Of a stretch of DNA of 15,135 bases, positions 1 to 6,973 are shown one piece after another; the first letter of the stretch is position 1, and each line of letters opens with the position of its first letter. The translations under genes and the position numbers were made by a program. The notes under the pieces were generated by a model that was given only the letters and a program-made list of their open reading frames with translations, was not told the origin of the DNA and searched no databases. The DNA lies in contig JAHIFK010000082.1 in the NCBI GenBank assembly GCA_018900975.1, positions 1 through 15,135 on the forward strand, in the 5' to 3' direction. This stretch comes from Methanobacteriota archaeon (GTDB taxonomy: Archaea; Halobacteriota; Methanosarcinia; Methanosarcinales; Methanoperedenaceae).

Positions 1-2
1 TA

Positions 3-1148
3 TTCACGATCGGCTCAGCCCTGTGCAGCTTCTCAACTTCCGAGATGGAGCTTATCGCCTTCAGGATGGTGCAGGGGGTTGGCGCAGCTATGATAATGGC
101 GAATGGTCCTGCGATCATCACGAGCGCTTTTCCCCACACGGAGAGGGGAAGGGCACTGGGTCTTATCGGTACCATTGTCAGCGTCGGCTCCATGTTAGGA
201 CCTGTTCTGGGAGGGTTCCTTATTGACTGGGCAGGATGGCAGAGCATATTTTTTATCAATATACCAGTGGGAATTTTCGGGACCGCGTATGCCTTGAAGA
301 CTTTGAAGAAAGATGAACTGCATACAGGACAGAAATTCGATTTCTACGGCGCACTCTTCATGTTCATCAGCGTGACCTCGTTAATGCTGGGGATTACAGA
401 GGGCCAGGAACTTGGCTGGTTCTCGTCCGAAATAATCGCCCTCTTTATCACGTTCGCAGTATTTTTTCTGTTGTTCTTACGGGTTGAAGCTTCAGCAAGC
501 CAGCCCATGGTTGACCTTTCCCTGTTCAGGAACAGGTTATATTCAGCCTCCAATTTGAGCAGTTTTCTAAGTTTTGTCCCGATGTTCTCGGTGATACTTC
601 TCATGCCGTTCTATATGGTCGAGATACTGGGCTTCAGCACAAAGGAAGTAGGGATGGCGCTAATCTCAGTACCTGTTGCCATGGCACTGGTATCGCCGTT
701 CTCTGGCTGGATATATGATAGAACAAGATCTCCCATCCCAGGCAGCCTTGGTATTGCGCTTTGCGTTATTGCTCTTTACCTTATGGGAAACCTTAGTGTG
801 GATTCGGGTTTCTGGGATATCGTGTTGATGCTATCGATGATCGGCATAGGAATGGGGATGTTCCAGTCCCCGAATAACACGATAATCATGAGTTCGGTGC
901 CCACAAACAGGCTCGGGATAGCTTCCGGTCTTCTTGCAATGGTGCGCACACTCGGCATGGTGACAGGTACTGCGGTTTCAGGAGCGGTATTTAACAGCAT
1001 CCTCAATTCCCAGCAGGCAGCCGGGGCGACATATGAATCCGCATTCATGGCAGGGTTCCATTATGCTTTCCTTGTATCTGCGGTAATATGCGCTGTTGCG
1101 GTCATGACTTCTCTTGTGCGGGTGGAAAAAACGAAAACCGGAAGTTAA
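3..1148 (+). CDS. MFS multidrug efflux transporter, DHA2 (EmrB/QacA) type, 5'-truncated
   Basis: Proton-driven export of toxic compounds across the cytoplasmic membrane is the family role; the substrate cannot be told. The frame is open from the window edge, so the N-terminus lies outside and about 381 residues remain. The segment around nt 186-240 encodes GSMLGPVLGGFL followed by DWAGW and FFINIPVG. This is the antiporter motif C and the following loop typical of 14-helix DHA2 transporters. Many hydrophobic helices follow, with a charged loop (LKTLKKDELHTGQKFDF) between the two halves. It ends in a short basic tail. An internal ATG at 45 exists but the homology continues upstream of it, so it is not the start. 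rfcS begins 39 nt downstream with its own promoter, so the two are probably separate transcripts. The family call is firm; a specific drug is not implied. Confidence 0.9.
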   Translation, partial: FTIGSALCSFSTSEMELIAFRMVQGVGAAMIMANGPAIITSAFPHTERGRALGLIGTIVSVGSMLGPVLGGFLIDWAGWQSIFFINIPVGIFGTAYALKTLKKDELHTGQKFDFYGALFMFISVTSLMLGITEGQELGWFSSEIIALFITFAVFFLLFLRVEASASQPMVDLSLFRNRLYSASNLSSFLSFVPMFSVILLMPFYMVEILGFSTKEVGMALISVPVAMALVSPFSGWIYDRTRSPIPGSLGIALCVIALYLMGNLSVDSGFWDIVLMLSMIGIGMGMFQSPNNTIIMSSVPTNRLGIASGLLAMVRTLGMVTGTAVSGAVFNSILNSQQAAGATYESAFMAGFHYAFLVSAVICAVAVMTSLVRVEKTKTGS

Positions 1149-1153
1149 GGGAA

Positions 1154-1164
1154 ACTTAAATAAT
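1154..1164 (+). promoter_or_regulatory. TATA box of rfcS, leaderless promoter
   Basis: An A/T-rich CTTAAATAA element preceded by GGGAAA (BRE-like) lies centred about 27-29 nt before the ATG at 1188. No Shine-Dalgarno is visible before either ATG 1167 or 1188. Transcription starting 25-27 nt downstream of the box would begin at or next to ATG 1188, which favours a leaderless mRNA. This is inference from spacing. Confidence 0.5.
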
Positions 1165-1187
1165 ACATGCCTCTCATTAAGACTTGC

Positions 1188-2153
1188 ATGCTCAAAGAGG
1201 AAATCTGGATAGAGAAATACCGCCCGAAAAAACTTGACGCGATAGTGGGACAGGAGGAAGTAATAAAGCGCCTGATATCTTATGTCAAGTCGCGAAACCT
1301 CCCTCATCTTCTTTTCTCAGGACCTCCAGGCGTGGGGAAAACCGCCGCTGCTCTTTGCGTCGCACGCGAACTCTTTGGTGAGTCATGGACGAACAACTTC
1401 ACTGAACTCAACGCAAGCGACGAGCGAGGCATCGATGTGGTAAGGCACAAGATAAAAAACTTTGCAAGGACTGCGCCGCTTGGCGAAGCAGAGTTCAAGA
1501 TAATATTCCTTGATGAGGCTGATGCTCTCACTTCTGATGCGCAGTCGGCGCTTCGAAGGACTATGGAAAAATACACAAGTTCATGCCGTTTTATCCTCTC
1601 ATGCAATTATTCTTCTAAAATAATCGAACCCATCCAGTCCAGGTGCGCTGTATACAGGTTCAAACCCATTTCCAGTGCAGCAGTGGAGGAGAGGGTTAAA
1701 TACATCGCGAAAGAGGAAGGTGTGACCCTGGCTGACGACGGTCTTGAAGCCATACGATACGTAGCCGCAGGCGACATGAGGCGCGCTATCAATGCTCTCC
1801 AGGCTGCAGCGATGCTTGATAAGAACGTGAATATGGACGCTATCTACAAGACCACGGCTACTGCAAAGCCTGAGGAAGTCGTGGAATTGATAAAACTCGC
1901 TCTTGCAGGGGATTTCATGAAGGCGAAAGCAAAACTGGATTATCTTTTGATAGAGCAGGGGCTTTCAGGCGAGGACATTATTGGGCAGATTTACCGCGCC
2001 ATGCTCGATATGACAATACCGGACAGGCTGAAAGTGGATCTTATTGACCGCATTGGGGAGGTCGATTTCAGGATGGCTGAAGGCGCCAATGAACGCATCC
2101 AGCTTGAGGCTCTGATCGCTCATTTCATACTATGTGGTGCCAATAAGAAATGA
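1188..2153 (+). CDS. rfcS: Replication factor C small subunit
   Basis: Clamp-loader ATPase that, with RfcL, opens and loads the PCNA sliding clamp onto primed DNA. From ATG 1188 the protein has 321 residues, usual for archaeal RfcS. Visible motifs: the RFC-box start IWIEKYRPKKLD (residues 6-17), Walker A GPPGVGKT (45-52), Walker B with IFLDEAD (106-112), sensor 1 in LSCN (to 140), and the SRC motif with arginine finger (151-153). The C-terminal third carries the clamp-loader collar helices. No intein interrupts the ATPase motifs, although inteins are common in archaeal rfc genes. An in-frame ATG at 1167 would add seven residues that do not look like the family. The TATA spacing and the conserved N-terminus favour 1188. 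The stop overlaps the next gene by ATGA, indicating translational coupling. Confidence 0.96.
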   Translation: MLKEEIWIEKYRPKKLDAIVGQEEVIKRLISYVKSRNLPHLLFSGPPGVGKTAAALCVARELFGESWTNNFTELNASDERGIDVVRHKIKNFARTAPLGEAEFKIIFLDEADALTSDAQSALRRTMEKYTSSCRFILSCNYSSKIIEPIQSRCAVYRFKPISSAAVEERVKYIAKEEGVTLADDGLEAIRYVAAGDMRRAINALQAAAMLDKNVNMDAIYKTTATAKPEEVVELIKLALAGDFMKAKAKLDYLLIEQGLSGEDIIGQIYRAMLDMTIPDRLKVDLIDRIGEVDFRMAEGANERIQLEALIAHFILCGANKK

Positions 2154-2662
2154 CGCTGGAATCAACTCTGCTGGATTTTTTCAGTTTTATCCCTAACAAG
2201 GAACTTATCGTAGTGCTTATTGCAATGTTGCCCCTGGCAGAACTCCGTGTTTCTATACCTGTTGCCATATTGAAGGAACCTTACGGATTTGGACTTGACC
2301 CGTTTACGGCTTTCTATCTATCTGTCATCGGTAATATGATACCCGTAATACCCTTACTCCTGTTCCTTGAACCAGTTTCGAATTTTCTCAGGAGATGGAG
2401 GGTAGGGGATATTTTTTTCACATGGCTGTTTGAGCGCACACACCGCAAGCATAATGCAAAATTCGAAAAATACGGCTCTATCGGGCTTGCGGTATTTGTT
2501 GGCATACCGCTGCCTGTAACTGGCGCATGGACTGGTTGCGCCGCAGCTTTTGTCTTTGGGTTCAAGTTCAAGAATGCATTTCTTGCAATACTGGCAGGGG
2601 TCATCATCGCCGGAGCAGTGGTAACAACTCTTGCGTACATGGGTATAAAAATATTTATATGA
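2150..2662 (+). CDS. Small multidrug export (COG2426-type) membrane protein
   Basis: Predicted integral membrane protein of 170 residues, resembling the Sm_multidrug_ex family (COG2426). The family name suggests drug export, but function is poorly tested. It has about five hydrophobic segments. The family-like features are LPLAELRVSIPVAI near residues 27-40, GNMIPVIPLLLFLEP (61-75), a short basic loop with ERTHRKHNAKFEKYG, and GIPLPVTGAWTGCAAAF. These conserved Pro/Gly-rich half-helices recall DedA/VTT-like membrane proteins. The ATG overlaps the rfcS stop as ATGA, so it is translated from the same mRNA, but no functional tie to clamp loading is implied. The family call is from remembered motifs and not from a search. 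Confidence 0.82.
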   Translation: MTLESTLLDFFSFIPNKELIVVLIAMLPLAELRVSIPVAILKEPYGFGLDPFTAFYLSVIGNMIPVIPLLLFLEPVSNFLRRWRVGDIFFTWLFERTHRKHNAKFEKYGSIGLAVFVGIPLPVTGAWTGCAAAFVFGFKFKNAFLAILAGVIIAGAVVTTLAYMGIKIFI

Positions 2663-2726
2663 TTCAAAACGTTTATCCTCTAATAATGACATATATATAG
2701 TAAATCAAGAAATCGTGTTTAATTTA

Positions 2727-2741
2727 GAAATTATATATTAT
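2727..2741 (+). promoter_or_regulatory. TATA box for the ArsR-like regulator
   Basis: GAAATTATATATTA gives a purine-rich BRE-like flank followed by a TATATA core. The core centre is about 26 nt before ATG 2761, and no ribosome binding site is visible. This spacing supports a leaderless mRNA beginning at ATG 2761 over the GTG at 2749. Confidence 0.55.
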
Positions 2742-2760
2742 TATGTGAGTGATATCTTCC

Positions 2761-3270
2761 ATGGGCAAAAGAACTCGTATTATTAATGAACCATCCGATC
2801 TAGTCCCCCTCCTGCGTGCGTTCGGGTCAGACAGCCATAAAAAAGTTTTTGATACTTTACAGAAAGACTGGAAAACCGAAGGGGAAATTGAGATCGAGGT
2901 TGGATTTGCTGTATTTGAAAGTCTTGACCTGCTGAAAAAAAGCGGTCTGGTGGAAAGCAAATGGCGAATGCCTGAGGCTGGCAAAAAGCCTGAGAAAGAG
3001 TTCCACTCCTCTTATTCGAGAGTGCATCTTAATTTCCAGTGTTCTGTCGAGGATATAAGCGACCTTATAATGATCACTTTCAAGAGCGACAACGAGATCA
3101 GAACCTATGTTGATTTGATCGAGAAAGAAGTGGTCAGTGGCAACCAGTCAATGAACGGCCTCCAGCGTGTAGTTGACAAAAGTATCATGTTCATCCGCGG
3201 TGTGGCGCGGCGGTCGTCGATCCTTGCTGTAAAGGGGCAAAGGATCGAGCTTGCCGGGGAAAACGAATGA
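2761..3270 (+). CDS. ArsR-like winged-helix transcriptional regulator
   Basis: Probable DNA-binding regulator of 169 residues. Residues 14-70 look like a winged helix: LLRAFGSDSHKKVFDTL as helix 1-2, a short EGEIEIEVG turn, then FESLDLLKKSGLVESKW as the recognition helix and the start of the wing. The pattern is that of ArsR/archaeal HTH proteins. The C-terminal half (about 85-169), with SRVHLNFQCSVEDISDLIMITF, is unassigned and may bind a ligand or form a dimer. No cysteine metal site of classical ArsR type is seen. A GTG at 2749 is a possible alternative start. The next gene, 77 nt downstream on the same strand, is a second HTH regulator, so the pair may act together. Target genes cannot be told. 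Confidence 0.65.
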   Translation: MGKRTRIINEPSDLVPLLRAFGSDSHKKVFDTLQKDWKTEGEIEIEVGFAVFESLDLLKKSGLVESKWRMPEAGKKPEKEFHSSYSRVHLNFQCSVEDISDLIMITFKSDNEIRTYVDLIEKEVVSGNQSMNGLQRVVDKSIMFIRGVARRSSILAVKGQRIELAGENE

Positions 3271-3289
3271 AAAACTTTAAGAAAGTTTT
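3271..3289. repeat. Inverted repeat 1, 8-bp arms, 3-nt loop
   Basis: AAAACTTT at 3271-3278 and its exact complement AAAGTTTT at 3282-3289, separated by AAG. It begins directly after the stop codon of the upstream regulator. It is the first of three consecutive inverted repeats. It could be part of a terminator or an operator. Confidence 0.7.
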
Positions 3290-3298
3290 ATCAAAAGA

Positions 3299-3319
3299 AG
3301 GGTATGCTTTGCATACCCT
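3299..3319. repeat. Inverted repeat 2, 9-bp arms, 3-nt loop
   Basis: AGGGTATGC (3299-3307), TTT, GCATACCCT (3311-3319): a perfect dyad. It is G+C-rich enough to form a stable RNA hairpin, but no T-run follows directly, so it does not look like a simple terminator. The TATA-like CCTATACG at 3317-3324 overlaps its right arm. A protein bound here would block the promoter of the downstream gene. Confidence 0.75.
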
Positions 3320-3324
3320 ATACG

Positions 3325-3351
3325 TCATAAAGGGGCAGTAACCCTTTATGA
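3325..3351. promoter_or_regulatory. Inverted repeat 3, 10-bp arms, covering the start codon of the HTH gene
   Basis: TCATAAAGGG (3325-3334) and CCCTTTATGA (3342-3351) are exactly complementary, with GCAGTAA between them. The right arm includes the ATG (3348-3350). At DNA level this fits an operator across the start site for autoregulation. At RNA level it would bury the start codon. The choice between these is inference. Confidence 0.7.
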
Positions 3352-4124
3352 TACTGCGGAGCAAAAAAGAAAGCACAAAATTCCAGATCCTTGTTGAAAT
3401 CGCCTCACATCAGCCTGACGTGAGGCAAAAAGAGATCGCCGATAAGATTGGGCTCACTCCGCAGGCTGTTTCTGAGTATATAAAGGAGCTTGTTCTGGAG
3501 GGACTGTTGTTCTCAGACGGGCGAGTCCGCTACCGGGTCACAAAAAAGGGTGTGGAATGGGTCCTTGAGCGTGCGGTTGAGCTTAAAAAGTACGCGAGGT
3601 ATGTGATGGAGGATATCGTGAGCCATGTATCTGTGGCAACTGCCATCGCAAATGAAACTTTCAGGAAAGCACAGACCGTTTCACTAATAATGGATAATGG
3701 TCTGCTGTATGCAAGCACAGGCAGCGGCGAGGTCACAGGGGTTACAATATCAGATGCAAAAAAGGGAGAAGATGTCGGGGTGACTGACCTTAAGGGGATG
3801 ATCGGGCTGCCTGAAGTCAAAATTACCATCTGCAAAGTACCGCGGGTCGAAAGGGGAGGCTCACGGAGCGTGGATTTGCAGGCGCTGAAAAAGCATTCAA
3901 AGGATAAGCCATATATTGCAGCAGTAGGTGTTGAGGCACTGATCGCCCTTCGGAAAATCAATATCAAGCCAGATATTCTCTTCGGAGCAAAAGAATCGAT
4001 CGTGGAAGCAGCATTTCATGGACTGTCATCGCTTGTAGTGTCAGTGGATGAGGAGGTGCCTTCGCTTCTTAACAGGCTTGAGGCGCAAGGACTGAGCTAT
4101 GAAGTTGTGGATTTGAGCAAATAG
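3348..4124 (+). CDS. MarR-type HTH regulator with unassigned C-terminal domain
   Basis: Transcriptional regulator of 258 residues. A clear winged helix spans about residues 10-72: FQILVEIASH, then RQKEIADKIGLTPQAVSEYIKEL (helix-turn-helix), then the wing GLLFSDGRVRYRVTKKGVEWV. A linker helix (about 73-105) follows. The remaining 150 residues form an alpha/beta domain with short strands such as VSLIMDNGLLYAS and KPYIAAVGVEALIAL, ending IVEAAFHGLSSLVVSV. It could bind a small molecule, but I do not recognise a named ligand. No Shine-Dalgarno is visible; the CCTATACG box 26 nt upstream suggests a leaderless transcript. The start codon lies inside a perfect 10-bp inverted repeat, so autoregulation is likely. 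It closes a two-regulator plus-strand cluster and is convergent with the next gene. Confidence 0.78.
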   Translation: MILRSKKESTKFQILVEIASHQPDVRQKEIADKIGLTPQAVSEYIKELVLEGLLFSDGRVRYRVTKKGVEWVLERAVELKKYARYVMEDIVSHVSVATAIANETFRKAQTVSLIMDNGLLYASTGSGEVTGVTISDAKKGEDVGVTDLKGMIGLPEVKITICKVPRVERGGSRSVDLQALKKHSKDKPYIAAVGVEALIALRKINIKPDILFGAKESIVEAAFHGLSSLVVSVDEEVPSLLNRLEAQGLSYEVVDLSK

Positions 4125-4178
4125 CCGGGATTGAAAAGAAAACCTTCAATAAATATTATCAACGGTATTTATACCTGT

Positions 4179-4685
4179 TTATATATCTATTTGACCGGCT
4201 TTCCTTATAAATATCTCATACACCGCAGACTGCACCGTCTTCCCTGCCCAGAATTTCAGTATCACTCCTTTGTTGATAACCGCAGTGAGGGGCAGCTTTT
4301 TTTCCGGCGCATCATCATGGAATATTATGTTGTATAGCGCCCCGCCCTCAGGCTGATCCTCATATATCTCGATCATTTCGACCTTATCCCCGTATTTCGT
4401 TGATATATCTTCGATATTGGGCTGGTTCTCTTCGCAGAGCTTGCATGTGTCCTCGCGCGTCCTGTCGCGCCTGATGGAAAGGAGTACAGGGGTTTCTGCT
4501 GCGCTTATCCTGTTTATAAATTCATCTACGTTCTCGTATTTATCTATGATATACTGCTCGATAAAATCCTTATGATCTACAATGACCTGTTCCTGTGTGA
4601 GCGAGTTCTTTGTTGCAAGCGCTTCTATCAGCTTTTGCCTGAATTTTTCTTTATGATTTTCAAGAAGTTGAGTGAGATTCTGCAT
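4179..4685 (-). CDS. Thioredoxin-fold protein with CxxC, linked to HEPN/MNT module
   Basis: Unrecognised 168-residue protein. Residues 1-60 are charged and helical. From 65 on the pattern is thioredoxin-like: a strand TPVLLSIRR, a CKLC redox motif (C81, C84), a helix, a strand KVEMIEIYED, then LPLTAVINKG with P132 placed as the cis-proline, followed by a strand and a C-terminal helix. So a dithiol or metal-binding redox role is inferred; it is not a classical WCGPC thioredoxin. The ribosome binding site AAAGGAGA lies about 6 nt before the ATG. The gene starts 11 nt after the hepT stop on the same strand, so it is probably the last gene of that operon. I know no established thioredoxin partner for this toxin-antitoxin family. 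Confidence 0.65.
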   Translation of the reverse strand: MQNLTQLLENHKEKFRQKLIEALATKNSLTQEQVIVDHKDFIEQYIIDKYENVDEFINRISAAETPVLLSIRRDRTREDTCKLCEENQPNIEDISTKYGDKVEMIEIYEDQPEGGALYNIIFHDDAPEKKLPLTAVINKGVILKFWAGKTVQSAVYEIFIRKAGQIDI

Positions 4686-4696
4686 AATTGTCTCCT

Positions 4697-5086
4697 TTAA
4701 ATGCTTTTCAATATTAATCTATGGACTTTATCCATAAGTTCATAATATCCCCTGATCTTTTGATAGATCTCCATTGCGACTTCTTCATGATATGTATGTG
4801 CCGTTAGATTTCTGTCATCAGTCATTTCAAGAGCTTTTACTGTTTCTTCCTCAGTGAATAATTTCACTTTGAATGCCTCTCTAAAGCATGATTTCGGAGA
4901 GGCGCATATAATCCCTTCTCTTTCTCTCAGGTATTCTTTTATGAGTTTCCAGAATATCTCATAACTGTATTCAAATCTCTGTATTGCTGCATCTCTTACG
5001 ATTACAGAATAAGGCTCTTCAGTTATTTCTTTTAAGGTTGTTAAAGCCCTGCCCGCTTCTTCTGCAACTATTCTTAATTTTTCCAT
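4697..5086 (-). CDS. hepT: HEPN toxin of HepT/HI0074 family
   Basis: All-helical HEPN-domain protein of 129 residues, the toxin of type VII HepT/MntA modules, whose family acts as an RNase. The characteristic start RDAAIQRFEYSYEIFWKLIKEYL (31-53 in part) and the catalytic RX4HXY motif, RNLTAHTY with R92, H97 and Y99, are intact. In the studied system MntA transfers AMP units to the tyrosine of this motif, which silences the toxin. An AAGGGG ribosome binding site precedes the ATG. Its start overlaps the end of the nucleotidyltransferase gene by 13 nt, the usual arrangement with antitoxin first. All motif residues are present, so the module looks active. Confidence 0.9.
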   Translation of the reverse strand: MEKLRIVAEEAGRALTTLKEITEEPYSVIVRDAAIQRFEYSYEIFWKLIKEYLREREGIICASPKSCFREAFKVKLFTEEETVKALEMTDDRNLTAHTYHEEVAMEIYQKIRGYYELMDKVHRLILKSI

Positions 5087-5385
5087 ATTTCCCCTTCTTT
5101 CAAGGCTTTTTTCCTGAATATTTCTGAAACCCTGGAGATATCAACAATATCAACTTTATATGGAATGTTCATATTTTCAAGTTTTTCTCTTAAGAAAACT
5201 AATTTTTTAGAATCATACTTTTTTCCTGGCAATATGCCGATATCAATATCAGATCGCCTGTCGAAATCGCCTCTTGCCCTTGAGCCAAAAAGCATGATCC
5301 TGATATCGTCGTCCCTGAAAGTCTCCAGTATCAGGGACTTTATCATGTCAAGACTTTTACTGTAAATATTATCGGATACTGTCAT
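5074..5385 (-). CDS. mntA: MntA-type nucleotidyltransferase antitoxin
   Basis: Minimal nucleotidyltransferase of 103 residues. The GSX10DXD signature is complete: G34-S35, then D46 and D48 in SDIDIG, with a third acidic residue at D79 in YKVDIVD. The family antitoxin uses ATP to AMPylate the HEPN toxin at its active-site tyrosine. It lies just upstream of hepT with a 13-nt overlap, which fixes the pairing. A GAGG element lies about 10 nt before the ATG, a little far for a strong ribosome binding site. A 39-codon ORF ends 24 nt upstream, so the module may be transcribed from a promoter further up near 5555. Confidence 0.9.
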   Translation of the reverse strand: MTVSDNIYSKSLDMIKSLILETFRDDDIRIMLFGSRARGDFDRRSDIDIGILPGKKYDSKKLVFLREKLENMNIPYKVDIVDISRVSEIFRKKALKEGEIWKN

Positions 5386-5409
5386 TCGGATAATGCCTCT
5401 TCGTTAATA

Positions 5410-5529
5410 TTAGCGATATGGCATATCAATCTTTTCAGGGATATTGATCGCCTCATCAACCACAGGATGTGATTCTCGTATAATGTCTGCTTGAACAATA
5501 GTTGCTCTTAGAAATGTCATAAATTTCAT
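5410..5529 (-). CDS. Small ORF (39 aa) heading the mntA-hepT operon
   Basis: An ATG at 5529 opens 39 codons, beginning MKFMTFLRATIVQ and ending KIDMPYR, with TAA at 5412-5410. It is on the same strand as mntA, 24 nt before it. A TTTAAATA-type box on the minus strand, centred near 5555, is 26 nt from the ATG, the same spacing seen for other leaderless genes here. The second half is acidic and Pro-containing (ESHPVVDEAINIPEK). I recognise no family. It may be a leader peptide, a small module protein or the remnant of a longer gene. An in-frame ATG at 5520 is an alternative start. Confidence 0.4.
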   Translation of the reverse strand: MKFMTFLRATIVQADIIRESHPVVDEAINIPEKIDMPYR

Positions 5530-5547
5530 AATAATAACTATTACAAT

Positions 5548-5558
5548 TATTATTTAAA
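5548..5558 (-). promoter_or_regulatory. TATA box for the mntA-hepT operon
   Basis: Reading the minus strand, GCATTTAAATAATAA lies in an A/T-rich stretch and is centred about 26 nt upstream of ATG 5529. It is the best promoter candidate before the four-gene unit. The surrounding 5520-5590 is very A/T-rich in general, so the exact box is uncertain. Confidence 0.4.
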
Positions 5559-5800
5559 TGCATAAATATATATCTTATAAAAATTCTGTTGATGTAATAC
5601 TAACATACGCTGGAAGGAACTGCCCTTCTAAATCGCAGATTCAACCCGGACATATGATTCAAGTCCGCTATGCACCTTCATTCGGTAAAAGTTCGTGAGG
5701 TTCGACCTGGTATATGGGAAAGTGATTGAAATCGGAAGATCAATATATATATACAAAAGGATATTTTTAAAAACAGTCTGAATTCACTACTAAAGTTAGA
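5559..5800. other. Intergenic stretch with weak tRNA-like and TATA-like elements
   Basis: No convincing gene. It holds a small hairpin CGGAC/GTCCG (5647-5651, 5663-5667), another short stem CTGC/GCAG (5620-5623, 5635-5638) around CTTCTAA, and a plus-strand CAATATATATATAC (5741-5754) with no gene behind it. Confidence 0.4.
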
Positions 5801-5873
5801 TAGCCCGGACAGGATTCGAACCTATGTCGCAAGGTCCAGAGCCTCGCATGATTGACCTCTACACTACCGGGCT
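5801..5873 (-). tRNA. tRNA-Gln (anticodon CUG)
   Basis: The minus strand folds as a 73-nt cloverleaf. The acceptor AGCCCGG (5873-5867) pairs with CCGGGCT (5808-5802), followed by discriminator A at 5801. The anticodon arm is CGAGG-CUCUGGA-CCUUG with anticodon CUG. The T arm is ATAGG-TTCGAAT-CCTGT. No CCA is encoded and no intron is seen. The TAGTGTAG...TCAATCAT D-arm region resembles archaeal tRNA-Gln. A TTAATAAG box about 25 nt upstream on the minus strand (near 5900) fits as its promoter. In archaea Gln-tRNA is usually made through Glu-tRNA amidation. Confidence 0.93.
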
Positions 5874-5906
5874 TCTCCGGCTAATACTAACTTTTTACTT
5901 ATTAAT

Positions 5907-6944
5907 CTATCGGAGGTTCCAGAACAGGGACTGAACCTTTTTTACCTCGTCCACTCGCTTCCTCACCTGTGGATCAGGCGTAGAATGCCTCATCTGCATT
6001 GTTTCTCTCCCCATGAACACCTCAAGAACAGAAGAAATAGCATGTGGAAGGATAACTGTGTTGTATCCCCCTTCAAGCACAGCCGCAAGCCTTCCGGCAC
6101 AGCTCTCCATTGCAATGGATCTTGATATAGAAGCAAGCACAGCAAAACCCCCGGCGCTCATATTCATACGTGCAAGACCGTCCCCGGTACATCCGTCAAA
6201 TCCCGCCGAGACAAGCACGATATCAGGAGCGAATTCAAGCGCTGCCGGGAGCAGTATCTCCTCAAACGCTGCTATGAACCCTGCGTCATTCGTCCCCGGG
6301 GGCAGTGGGACGTTGATATTGAAGCCAGCACCATCGCCTTTTCCGACCTCGTCCAGCCAGCCAGTCCCGGGAAAATGTGGATACTGATGGGTAGAAAAGT
6401 ACAAAACCGATGGGTCTTCATAAAACGCCTCCTGGGTCCCGTTCCCGTGATGCACGTCCCAGTCCACTATAAGCACCCGCTTCATACCTTTTTTCTGAGC
6501 ATGACGGGCTGCGATCGCAATATTGTTGAAAATGCAGAATCCCATGCCACGACCAGGTGTCGCATGGTGTCCCGGAGGCCGCACTAGCGCGAATGAGTTC
6601 TCAACAGTATCATGCACCGAATCGACAGCAGTAATGGCGCCGCCAGCAGCCAGCATGGCGACATCGTATGAGTCCCCGGACATTATAGTATCAGGGTCAA
6701 GCTGGAGCTTCATTTCAGAATGACCTCTTGCTTTTTCGATGTAATCCTTATGATGAATATACTCAAGCTCGAACACTTTGGCTTTCCCGGGTGTAATCAT
6801 TTCAAGCTTTTCAAGCATCCCTGTTTTTGTAAGATGCGATATTATCGAGATCAGCCGCTCTTTGTTTTCAGGATGAAGACCAGTATCGTGCAACAGGTAA
6901 TCTGAATGATATACTATACCTGTCCTGTTTTTATGCGGATGCAA
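5907..6944 (-). CDS. HDAC-family (AcuC-like) deacetylase
   Basis: Zinc-dependent amide hydrolase of the histone deacetylase/acetoin-utilisation superfamily, 345 residues. The active site is complete: the tandem histidines in RPPGHHA (H126, H127), the DWDVHHG motif (161-167) supplying D163 and H165 as zinc ligands, D250 in SAGFD as the third ligand, and the catalytic tyrosine Y294 in LEGGY. GFCIFNN (135-141) and the Pro-rich loop PHFPGTG also match. The substrate is not evident; acetyl-lysine proteins or acetylated polyamines are possible. The only in-frame initiator before the conserved TGIVYH start is TTG at 6944, and no clear ribosome binding site precedes it. It lies 29 nt behind the split-barrel gene on the same strand, so the two probably share a transcript. 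Confidence 0.92.
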   Translation of the reverse strand: MHPHKNRTGIVYHSDYLLHDTGLHPENKERLISIISHLTKTGMLEKLEMITPGKAKVFELEYIHHKDYIEKARGHSEMKLQLDPDTIMSGDSYDVAMLAAGGAITAVDSVHDTVENSFALVRPPGHHATPGRGMGFCIFNNIAIAARHAQKKGMKRVLIVDWDVHHGNGTQEAFYEDPSVLYFSTHQYPHFPGTGWLDEVGKGDGAGFNINVPLPPGTNDAGFIAAFEEILLPAALEFAPDIVLVSAGFDGCTGDGLARMNMSAGGFAVLASISRSIAMESCAGRLAAVLEGGYNTVILPHAISSVLEVFMGRETMQMRHSTPDPQVRKRVDEVKKVQSLFWNLR

Positions 6945-6973
6945 AGGTGTTGAAATATAAAAAAAGAAAAACT

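Noticed and set aside
344..604. Several open minus-strand frames inside the transporter and the rfcS gene.
   Set aside because: They lie opposite clearly conserved coding sequence and have no ribosome binding site or recognisable domains.
1188..2153. Search for an intein in rfcS, common in archaea at the Walker A site.
   Set aside because: GPPGVGKT and the following motifs are continuous and the protein has normal length.
5605..5680. Possible tRNA-Arg(UCU) pseudogene: CTGCCCTTCTAAATCGCAG looks like an anticodon arm, and ATTCAAGTCC like part of a T loop.
   Set aside because: No acceptor stem pairs across it, the anticodon stem has only four pairs with an 11-nt loop, and the T arm does not fold. 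Resemblance is too weak without a covariance-model scan.
5741..5754. Plus-strand TATA-like run CAATATATATATAC as the promoter of an unseen RNA gene.
   Set aside because: Nothing structured or coding follows on the plus strand; the tRNA behind it is on the opposite strand.
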